Shown in pieces: positions 6,844 through 13,289 of a DNA stretch of 13,289 bases (positions within the stretch are counted from its first letter, which is position 1; each line of letters begins with the position of its first letter). Below the pieces are notes generated by a model. That model saw only the letters and a list, made by a program, of their open reading frames with translations, did no database searches and was not told where the DNA came from. The position numbers and the translations under genes were made by a program. The DNA lies in NCBI GenBank assembly GCA_023406965.1, contig JAEXTI010000200.1, forward strand, positions 1 to 13,289. Direction: 5' to 3'. This DNA comes from Chloroflexota bacterium. Lineage in GTDB: Bacteria; Chloroflexota; Anaerolineae; Anaerolineales; Anaerolineaceae.

Positions 6844-7740
6844 ATGACAACGCAAACCGAAGATTATAAGGCAAAGGCGTTCGAGCCCCGCAACCTGGTA
6901 TTCTTTTTTCTAATCGTCTATGGATTGAACGCAATCATGTGGGTACTTTCCACCATTTTCCACCCAAAACAGCCTACCAGCATTACTGATCCATCTGCCC
7001 TCTTCTGGGCGCTTGTCGTTGTGCCAACAGCAATTGGACCCACGTTAGCTGCTTTCTTGATGACAGCCGTAACCGAAGGTAAACTCGGCATAAAAGCCCT
7101 GTGGAGGCGTTTTTGGAACCGCAACTTGAGCCTCAGATGGCTGTTAGTGCCCCTGTTGGGTCTTGAAGTAATACGGTTAGCCACCAATCTTGTCGTTCGT
7201 GCGATTGATGGTCAACCCTATCCGATCGTAGACACATCTAATCCGTTCTGGATGATCATTCCTTTGTTCCTTGCCACCTTTATTACCAGTGGGATGGGCG
7301 AGGAATTCGGTTGGCGTGGTTATGTCTTGCCACATCTCCAGGCTAAATGGAATGCTCTAACTTCCAGCATTGTTCTGGGTCTTCTCTGGGCTGCCTGGCA
7401 TATCCCCGCCTTTATTATCCCAAACATCTCTCCTCTATATCAAAGGAATTTCTGGGAATGGCTTCCTATGATACTCCTATTCACAGTCATCTGCACATGG
7501 ATTTTCAACAATACTAAGGGGAGTGTTCTTGCAGCAGCCATCCTTCATGCATCACTGAATACATCTGTGGTGGTATTGCCCACTCAATCGTCGCTTTGGT
7601 ATTACTATGGAATTTTTATGCTTGTGGTCATTCTCATCGTGATCATCTTCGGTCCGAAGAATTTCGTAAGACACCGACCTAAAGAGACTATACGATTGAA
7701 GCTAGCATCAGATGCGAGTCAATCTTTGAAAAACAAATAA
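6844..7740 (+). CDS. CPBP family intramembrane metalloprotease
   Basis: A 298-aa polytopic membrane protein with AAAGGAG (6831-6837) 6 nt before the ATG. It belongs to the CPBP/Rce1 (CAAX protease and bacteriocin-processing) family. Motif 1 is EEFGWRG with Glu153-Glu154 and Arg158. Motif 2 contains His186 (AAWHIP). The third motif is HASLN with His235 and Asn239. These residues form the glutamate/histidine active site within the membrane. Members cleave prenylated proteins, bacteriocin leader peptides or other membrane-embedded substrates. The substrate here is unknown. A 157-bp gap separates it from the sensor gene, and no clear promoter was found there. Its TAA is directly followed by the ATG of the M28 peptidase, so the two are almost certainly co-expressed. 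Confidence 0.92.
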   Translation: MTTQTEDYKAKAFEPRNLVFFFLIVYGLNAIMWVLSTIFHPKQPTSITDPSALFWALVVVPTAIGPTLAAFLMTAVTEGKLGIKALWRRFWNRNLSLRWLLVPLLGLEVIRLATNLVVRAIDGQPYPIVDTSNPFWMIIPLFLATFITSGMGEEFGWRGYVLPHLQAKWNALTSSIVLGLLWAAWHIPAFIIPNISPLYQRNFWEWLPMILLFTVICTWIFNNTKGSVLAAAILHASLNTSVVVLPTQSSLWYYYGIFMLVVILIVIIFGPKNFVRHRPKETIRLKLASDASQSLKNK

Positions 7741-10128
7741 ATGATGATCAAGCTTGTTTTGTTTCCACTCATCGCCTTTTGTATCCTGGTCGGTGCTGTC
7801 TTGCTGACCATGGCCCTGATATCTCCTCCTGCGCCTCTGCCTGTTGACGCCCCTCCAACGGATTTTTCCGCCGGTCGAGCCATGCAGGACCTGGTGGTCA
7901 TCGCCCGCGAACCGCACCCGATGGGTGAATTTCCGGCACACGCCGTTGTGCGCGATACCATCCTGGGCGAAATCCATGCACTTGGTTTGCAACCGCAGGT
8001 TCAGGATACCTTTGGTGTTCGCCTGGTTGCCCCCAGTTGGATCATTGGTGGGCAGATAGAAAATATTCTCGTCCGGTTGCCGGGCACAAATCCTGATGGT
8101 GCTCTCCTGCTGATTGCCCACTATGACTCTACTCCAGGGGCGCCTGGGGCTGGGGATAACGGCGCAGGAGTAGCAACACTCTTGGAACTCCTGCGCAATC
8201 TACATTCAATTCCTCCCCTGCGCCAGGATGTAATCTTTTGCTTCGTGGATGGCGAAGAGCCTGGACTCATCGGGACCTACGCCTTTGTTTCGCAGCATCC
8301 CTGGTATAAAGAAATCCGGATGGCAATCAATCTGGATGTCGGCAGGAAAGGGTTTCCGAGCATCCCGCAAACCAGCCAGGAAAATGGCTACCTGATCCAG
8401 GCATTAGCGCACACCGCTAAAAATCCCACCTATATTTCTGTACCGGTTCGCCTTTTCCCCACGGGCGATCAGGACCTGGTTCCCTTTAAAGAAGCAGGCA
8501 TTCCTGGAGGTTTCTTTGCCCTTTCCACCGCAGCACAAGAAATACACACGATGCTGGATCTCCCCGAAACTGTTGATTCTGCCAGTTTGCAGCATTTAGG
8601 AAACCATCTCCTGGGACTGGTGCGCTATCTGGCGGATATGCCAACCCTGGATATCAGTGCCAAAGCCACCGATAATCTTTCTGAGCAGCTATACTTCCCG
8701 CTGTTGGGCAGATTGGTGCATTATCCGATTCACTGGGCATGGCCGTTGACGGTTCTGGCAAGCCTTTTCTTCTTCGGAACCATTGCTTATGGGTTCCTTA
8801 ACAAGGAATTAACCTGGAAAGGGGTTGGTGTGGGTTTGCTGACCTTACTTGTCAGTCTAGCTCTCAGTGTGGGACTTCCTTTCCTGCTTTGGATGGGCAT
8901 TCAGGCGCTACATTCTGAATACCAGGTTTCCCCGTTCCGACCGCACCTGAGTGGTGATATCTTCTATGCAATTGGATTTTCCATTCTGACACTCGCTGCT
9001 ACAACGGCCTCCATCGCCGCAGCTCGCAAAAAAGTCACAACGATGAATCTAGCTGCCGGTGGGTTGTTCTTCTGGCTGATTGTAACAATCATCGTAACCG
9101 GTTTGGTTCCAGAAATGAGTTATCTGGTGACCTGGGTGCTGCTACCCAACTCGTTGGCGCTCCTGTTGGCCCTGGTTTACAATGCTGCAAAAATTTCGTG
9201 GGCCGTATCCGGATTTGGCTTCCTGGTAAGTGCCATCCTGGCAACTTTCCTGTGGATACCCATCATCAATACGGCTTTCCAGAATCCGGGCTTGCCGATG
9301 ATCTGGTTGGTGATTGGGATGGCAGCCCTGTGGATTGCATCCATCCTGCCTGTCCTGGATTGGATTACCCTCCCGAACCGATGGCTGCTTCCCGCAGCTG
9401 CTCTTCTGGCGGGTTTGGGTCTCCTTCTGGTCGGACATTTCGTGGTCGGTAAGAACTCCCCTCCCCCCACGGTCAACTCGATCGGATATTGGCTAGACGC
9501 CGACAGCAGCCGAGCTTCCTGGATCGCCTTTATTGGTGGTTTCCGTACGGACGCTCGCACCACTACCCGAACTCAGGTCGCCCTTCCACAAGAAATGGAT
9601 GCAAGACAGAACCGCCTTCTGGTCGCCCCAACCGAGATCCCTTACACAGATTTATTCCCGGCGGCCCCTCCGTTTTCCGTTTTGACGAGTCGGGCGCCTT
9701 TGCTGGAGCTGGACGGCCCCTGCGTAGAACTGATAGAAGATATGTGGGTGACCGATCGTCGAATCGTGAAGGTCAAAATCACGGCTTCGATGCACGACCG
9801 CTTGTATGTGATCAGTCCTGAAGATTCATCCCTGTTGGCGATAACCCTTCCCAACAATGCGAGAATGAGGTTGCTCCCAGCTCCAGGTTGGGGATTGCGC
9901 TTCGATGGCACACCTTCAGAAGGCATCGAAATCATCTTCGAATTCGCAGTTCCCGAACCGGTTCAAATTCTTCTCGTCGAGGAAAAGACAGGATTACCTC
10001 ACTTTTCTGGGCTATCCACTCAACCACAACCGGGAACCATGATGTCCCCTGGCGAGCTTTTTCAAGGCGTCCCGGCTGATTTTACAGCCATTTACAGGCC
10101 CTTTGAAATACCTGCCTTCGGCGAGTAG
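7741..10128 (+). CDS. membrane-anchored M28 family metallopeptidase
   Basis: A 795-aa protein. Residues 4-27 form an N-terminal membrane helix. The extracytoplasmic M28 zinc peptidase domain spans about 45-300. Its metal and catalytic residues are visible: His127 and Asp129 in AHYDS, Asp139 in GDNGAG, Glu172-Glu173 in DGEEPG, Asp199 in NLDVG and His269 in EIHTMLD. It is followed by about eight transmembrane helices (335-569) and a 220-residue C-terminal beta-rich soluble region beginning near YWLDADSSRASW. This peptidase plus multi-helix plus C-terminal domain plan resembles the eukaryotic ERMP1/Fxna aminopeptidases and their bacterial relatives. It should release N-terminal residues from peptides on the outer face. 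The start abuts the CPBP stop with no Shine-Dalgarno site; ATG 7744 is an equally possible start. Translational coupling is likely. Confidence 0.92.
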   Translation: MMIKLVLFPLIAFCILVGAVLLTMALISPPAPLPVDAPPTDFSAGRAMQDLVVIAREPHPMGEFPAHAVVRDTILGEIHALGLQPQVQDTFGVRLVAPSWIIGGQIENILVRLPGTNPDGALLLIAHYDSTPGAPGAGDNGAGVATLLELLRNLHSIPPLRQDVIFCFVDGEEPGLIGTYAFVSQHPWYKEIRMAINLDVGRKGFPSIPQTSQENGYLIQALAHTAKNPTYISVPVRLFPTGDQDLVPFKEAGIPGGFFALSTAAQEIHTMLDLPETVDSASLQHLGNHLLGLVRYLADMPTLDISAKATDNLSEQLYFPLLGRLVHYPIHWAWPLTVLASLFFFGTIAYGFLNKELTWKGVGVGLLTLLVSLALSVGLPFLLWMGIQALHSEYQVSPFRPHLSGDIFYAIGFSILTLAATTASIAAARKKVTTMNLAAGGLFFWLIVTIIVTGLVPEMSYLVTWVLLPNSLALLLALVYNAAKISWAVSGFGFLVSAILATFLWIPIINTAFQNPGLPMIWLVIGMAALWIASILPVLDWITLPNRWLLPAAALLAGLGLLLVGHFVVGKNSPPPTVNSIGYWLDADSSRASWIAFIGGFRTDARTTTRTQVALPQEMDARQNRLLVAPTEIPYTDLFPAAPPFSVLTSRAPLLELDGPCVELIEDMWVTDRRIVKVKITASMHDRLYVISPEDSSLLAITLPNNARMRLLPAPGWGLRFDGTPSEGIEIIFEFAVPEPVQILLVEEKTGLPHFSGLSTQPQPGTMMSPGELFQGVPADFTAIYRPFEIPAFGE

Positions 10129-10157
10129 AGTGCGAGATAAGGAGTGACGGAGAAAGA

Positions 10158-10421
10158 ATGACCGATCGCCGACGGCTGGCACGTGAACGTCTTGAAATTT
10201 ATCTGGTATATCTCATCTTGATGTACCGGCAATGGTTTTTAATCAGCGGCCTACTTTTTCTGGCATTCGCAGTGATGACCACGTTCGTGAATGGTATTGC
10301 GGGTTTCTCGGGTCTGATGCTAGCCATTTACCTGCTTCTATTGAGCAATTCCTACAATTTCGTCGTCTTTACTGCCCGGATGGGGGCATGGATTGGAACA
10401 CTGTGGGAACAAGATGAATGA
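10158..10421 (+). CDS. small two-helix membrane protein, unknown function
   Basis: An 87-aa protein, start set by GGAG (10149-10152) with 5 nt spacing. The N-terminus is strongly basic (MTDRRRLARERLE), followed by hydrophobic segments at about 26-45 and 48-68. The C-terminal tail is acidic (LWEQDE). The positive-inside rule puts the N-terminus in the cytoplasm. It lies 29 bp after the M28 peptidase and is probably in the same operon. No family was recognised. Possible roles such as a peptidase partner or small membrane regulator are speculation. Confidence 0.75.
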   Translation: MTDRRRLARERLEIYLVYLILMYRQWFLISGLLFLAFAVMTTFVNGIAGFSGLMLAIYLLLLSNSYNFVVFTARMGAWIGTLWEQDE

Positions 10422-10508
10422 TTGCAAAATATCCATCAATGGAAAGCCAGGGTCATCTCCATGATGGGGCTATTTTAGCGATGTGTATTCTATTCAAGGA
10501 GAAAAAAT

Positions 10509-11288
10509 GTGACAGAAAAACCTTCTTTCTTTGACTTTGCAGCTGAAGTGGGCCTGACGAAACACATTGGCGGGATCGCCGCCACCGAAACGCTCATCGA
10601 ACTATGCCATATTGGCAGAGAGAGTACCATTCTGGATGTCGGTTGTGGTGTTGGAGCAACGGCCTGCTTCATAGCCACAAAGGTCGGCTGCCGGGTTGTT
10701 GGCGTAGACATCCTGGAGAAAATGATCGAGCGGTCCAGGGAGAGAGCGGCAAGGCAAAAAATAACTGACAGGGTCGAGTTCAGAGTAGCCGATGCCCAAA
10801 ACCTGCCTTTCGAGGACAATTTTTTTGATGCTGTACTGACCGAATCAGTGACCGCATTTCCCGAAGACAAACAAAAAGCGGTCAACGAGTATGCCCGGGT
10901 GACAAAACCGAGGGGCTATGTGGGACTGAACGAGACAGCCTGGCTGAAAGTCCCCCCACCGCCAGAGGTGGTCGCCTGGGCAGCCCAAGATGTGGGTGCC
11001 AGCGTAAAGCCGCTAACGCCAGACGAATGGGTGGGGCTATTAGACGCGGCAGGGTTGAAAGATATCACCGCTCAGGTGCATGCCGTTGATATTCAGGACG
11101 AGGCAAAAGGCATCCTGAACCGATATGGATGGGGTGGCATATTACGAATAATGGGTAGGACACTGCTTCTTTACGCAAAAAGCCCCATGTATAGAGATTT
11201 TGTTAAGAGGGTGCGCCAGGGTGGGGTTGTCCCTGATCATCTCAATGAGTACTTTGGCTACGGGTTATTTGTCGGACGGAAAGGATAA
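10509..11288 (+). CDS. class I SAM-dependent methyltransferase
   Basis: A 259-aa cytoplasmic protein starting with GTG 10509; AAGGAG (10497-10502) is 6 nt upstream. Motif I is ILDVGCGVGA (41-50), with the acidic ribose-binding residue Asp67 in VVGVDILE. The adenine-region motif is VADAQNLPF (93-101), and the post-motif strand is FDAVLTESV (107-115). These place it in the Methyltransf_11/UbiE-like fold group. The C-terminal 110 residues, with PPPPEV and a helical region, probably form the substrate pocket. The acceptor cannot be read from sequence and could be a small molecule or a peptide. The gap from the 87-aa membrane protein is 87 bp, and the S9 peptidase starts 5 bp after its stop. The upstream ATG at 10507 is followed at once by TGA, so it does not encode a protein. 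Confidence 0.9.
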   Translation: MTEKPSFFDFAAEVGLTKHIGGIAATETLIELCHIGRESTILDVGCGVGATACFIATKVGCRVVGVDILEKMIERSRERAARQKITDRVEFRVADAQNLPFEDNFFDAVLTESVTAFPEDKQKAVNEYARVTKPRGYVGLNETAWLKVPPPPEVVAWAAQDVGASVKPLTPDEWVGLLDAAGLKDITAQVHAVDIQDEAKGILNRYGWGGILRIMGRTLLLYAKSPMYRDFVKRVRQGGVVPDHLNEYFGYGLFVGRKG

Positions 11289-11293
11289 AAAAC

Positions 11294-13222
11294 ATGACGT
11301 TGACTGTCCGGCATTGGTCTCCCCACGATACTCTTGCCATCCAACGGATCACGAGCCTGGATGTCTCACCCGATGGCAGGCGCATCGCATTAACGGTCAT
11401 GCAGGCAGTAACGCCCTCCGAGCAAAGCAGTTTTCAATCCCAGGTTTATCTTGCCAGTCCAGATGGAAGCCAACCCATCCGGTTGACCGCGGGCGAATTC
11501 TCATCGTATGCTCCCCAATGGTCTCCCGATGGGCAATTCATTGCTTTCCTCTCGCAACAGAATGTCTGGTTGTACGCGTTGGAAACAGGCAATGTGCAGC
11601 AGGGAACAGATGCACTGGCGGGCGTTAGCAGTTTTAAGTGGTCTCCAGATGGGACCATGATCGCCTTCACGGCTGCGGACGATTCCGAATCCGCCGGGGA
11701 GAAGGACGGCCCCCGTATCGTCGGCCAGGGCATGAAGAACCAGCGCCTGTACCTGGTTTCGCTAGCCGAACTTTCACGCGGACCGTCACGCGGGCAGTCG
11801 TTGACTGGGAGCAACCTGAACGTAGGCGCACCGGAAGGTCCGGGTGCCTACGCCTGGTCTCCCGATGACAAGCAGATCGTCTTCTCCCATTCCCGTTCCC
11901 CATCACCGAACGAAATGCCGAGCATCCGCACGGTATGCCTTAATCTGGAGGACGGCTCGATCCACCCCCTGGGCCCGGAGAGGGCAATGGCTTTCGATCC
12001 TTCTATTTCGCCTGACGGGCACTGGGTGGCCTGCAAAGTTTACGATCATCCCGTTTGGGAATGGTCATCGGTGGTGTATCTGTTTCCTATCGAAGGTGGT
12101 CCGGGGCGTCGCCTGGCGGATACCCACGACCGCCGCCCAGACCTGCTGGGCTGGTCGGCGGATGGAAAACAGATTTACTTCCTGGAGGCCTGCGGCACAT
12201 GCCAGCGCCTGTGCGCCTTACCGGTGGATGGCAGCCCGCCTGTGGTGTTGCTTGAGATGAAGGGTTGCATCGAAAACGCCAAAATCAACTGTACCAGTCA
12301 CTTCCTCGGGTTCACGTTCCAGATGACCACGGAACCGGTAGAAGCCTTCGTCACCTCGTTGGATAAGGTTGAGCCAATACAGATGAGCCATCTCAATGAT
12401 AACTTCCGCCAGATTCCCATCGGTCAAACGGAGGTCATCCGCTGGAAATCGGTGGATGGCCTGGAGATCGAAGGACTGTTGACCTATCCGGTAGGTTACG
12501 AAACGGGAAAGCGCTACCCACTCCTGGTCAGCGTGCATGGAGGACCGGCTATTGCCTGGCAGCAGTTCTTCATCGGCATACAGTCCTTCTATGGTCCTAT
12601 CGCCACCTTTTCCGCCAATGGATATGCCATCCTGCGCTGCAACTATCGCGGCAGCACCGGCTACGGCAAAGCCTTCCGCCGAAGTAATTTCCGCGACTGG
12701 AGCGGCAAGGACGTGCAGGATTTGCTAAGCGGTGTCGACCATGTAATCGATCTCGGCGTGGCCGACCCGGACCGCCTAGGCATCACGGGCTGGAGCTATG
12801 GCGGCTATCTGACTGCTGCCGCCCTGACCCAGACCGAGCGCTTTCGGGCTGCGGCCATCGGCGCCGGGATGACGAACCTGGTCAGTTACGCCATGGGCAA
12901 CGACTCACCTGATTACTTGCCCAGTCAGTTCGGTGGCGAAGTCTGGGAAGTGGCCAATCTGCTGCTTGAACACTCCCCCATCGCCCACGCGGACCGGGTG
13001 ACCACCCCCACCCTGCTGCTGCATGGCGAGCATGATGCGCGCGTGCCGATCTGGCAAAGCTATGAATTCCACAACGCACTCAAGCGCCGGGGCATCCCCA
13101 CCCAGATGGTGATCTACCCCCGCACCGGTCATGTTCCCTCAGAGCCAAAATTGCTATTGGATATCATGGAACGTATTCTGGAATGGATGAAATTGTATCT
13201 GGAACGAGGAGAAATAGTATGA
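11294..13222 (+). CDS. S9 family serine peptidase (acylaminoacyl-peptidase / DPP-like)
   Basis: A 642-aa protein with AAAGGA (11280-11285) 8 nt upstream, starting 5 bp after the methyltransferase. The N-terminal half (about 15-370) is a beta-propeller built from PD40-type repeats, seen as recurrent SPDG: 25-28, 77-80, 117-120 and 239-242, with variants at 189-192 and 288-291. The C-terminal alpha/beta-hydrolase domain has the HGGP oxyanion region (415-418), NYRGSTGYG (450-458) and nucleophile Ser501 in GWSYGGY. Asp581 lies in HGEHDARVP and His613 in TGHVP. The triad is complete. These enzymes remove acylated residues, dipeptides or short fragments from peptides small enough to enter the propeller. 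No signal peptide is evident, so it probably acts in the cytoplasm. Its last 4 bases overlap the next gene. Confidence 0.93.
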   Translation: MTLTVRHWSPHDTLAIQRITSLDVSPDGRRIALTVMQAVTPSEQSSFQSQVYLASPDGSQPIRLTAGEFSSYAPQWSPDGQFIAFLSQQNVWLYALETGNVQQGTDALAGVSSFKWSPDGTMIAFTAADDSESAGEKDGPRIVGQGMKNQRLYLVSLAELSRGPSRGQSLTGSNLNVGAPEGPGAYAWSPDDKQIVFSHSRSPSPNEMPSIRTVCLNLEDGSIHPLGPERAMAFDPSISPDGHWVACKVYDHPVWEWSSVVYLFPIEGGPGRRLADTHDRRPDLLGWSADGKQIYFLEACGTCQRLCALPVDGSPPVVLLEMKGCIENAKINCTSHFLGFTFQMTTEPVEAFVTSLDKVEPIQMSHLNDNFRQIPIGQTEVIRWKSVDGLEIEGLLTYPVGYETGKRYPLLVSVHGGPAIAWQQFFIGIQSFYGPIATFSANGYAILRCNYRGSTGYGKAFRRSNFRDWSGKDVQDLLSGVDHVIDLGVADPDRLGITGWSYGGYLTAAALTQTERFRAAAIGAGMTNLVSYAMGNDSPDYLPSQFGGEVWEVANLLLEHSPIAHADRVTTPTLLLHGEHDARVPIWQSYEFHNALKRRGIPTQMVIYPRTGHVPSEPKLLLDIMERILEWMKLYLERGEIV

Positions 13223-13289
13223 ACTATTTAGCAGATTGGATCAGACGTCATCCAATCACCGCTTTCTTCGCCATCACATTCGCGATCAC
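13219..13289 (+). CDS. N-terminus of a membrane protein, possibly a second CPBP protease (right edge)
   Basis: ATG 13219 overlaps the S9 stop codon as ATGA, and GAGGAG (13206-13211) lies 7 nt upstream. The 23 complete codons visible read MNYLADWIRRHPITAFFAIT and then a few more hydrophobic residues. A short amphipathic head with Arg-Arg-His-Pro leading into a helix is common at the start of CPBP intramembrane proteases, but no catalytic motif is within the window. The gene clearly exists; its family is a guess. The overlap shows it belongs to the same transcript as the S9 peptidase. Confidence 0.75.
   Translation, partial: MNYLADWIRRHPITAFFAITFAI

Noticed and set aside
7708..8121. Minus-strand open frame of 137 codons at the start of the M28 gene
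   Set aside because: It is a shadow of the M28 coding sequence, whose zinc-site motifs are intact on the plus strand.
9142..9563. Two long minus-strand frames inside the M28 membrane region
   Set aside because: They are antisense to hydrophobic helices, giving low-complexity Gln/Arg-rich products with no start signal.
1..13289. CRISPR arrays, tRNA or rRNA genes, insertion sequences, prophage genes
   Set aside because: No regularly spaced repeats, cloverleaf-like segments, rRNA signatures, transposase motifs or terminal repeats were found on reading the window.

Overview
The window looks like a chromosomal segment from a Chloroflexota bacterium, most likely Anaerolineae or a relative. This is an inference from gene content: a large MalT-type (LAL) LuxR regulator paired with a small SWSDWF-type protein, a stand-alone 'putative sensor' membrane domain, an abundance of CPBP and M28 membrane peptidases, and mixed GC with normal Shine-Dalgarno sites. 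No rRNA, tRNA, CRISPR array, transposase or phage gene was seen.

Layout. Bases 1-814 (+) hold the tail of an unknown membrane protein followed by a six-helix membrane protein of unknown function. A strong 45-nt hairpin (832-876) separates these from a convergent minus-strand block. That block is a secreted lipoprotein nucleoside hydrolase with an unusual active site (893-1981), a Nudix hydrolase (2214-2648), and a decayed fragment of a second nucleoside hydrolase (2762-2899). The fragment lies exactly 1200 bp from its counterpart in the intact gene.

From 2937 to the right edge everything reads on the plus strand. A MalT-like ATPase/LuxR regulator starts just after a perfect TATAAT box, so it may be translated from a leaderless mRNA. 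It ends at a clear intrinsic terminator (5681-5709). Then come a 75-aa conserved small protein, a stand-alone sensor-domain membrane protein, a CPBP intramembrane protease, a nine-helix M28 metallopeptidase, an 87-aa membrane protein, a SAM-dependent methyltransferase, an S9 prolyl-oligopeptidase-type serine peptidase, and the first 71 bp of a further membrane protein, probably a second CPBP protease.

How they may work together. The tight spacing from 6844 to 13289 (0 to 87 bp gaps, one 4-bp overlap) suggests one or two transcription units. They combine membrane and soluble peptidases of at least three catalytic classes with a methyltransferase, downstream of a sensor/regulator locus. Whether this is a dedicated peptide-processing pathway or a loose nutritional peptidase cluster cannot be decided from sequence alone. 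It is the best candidate in the window for an undescribed system.
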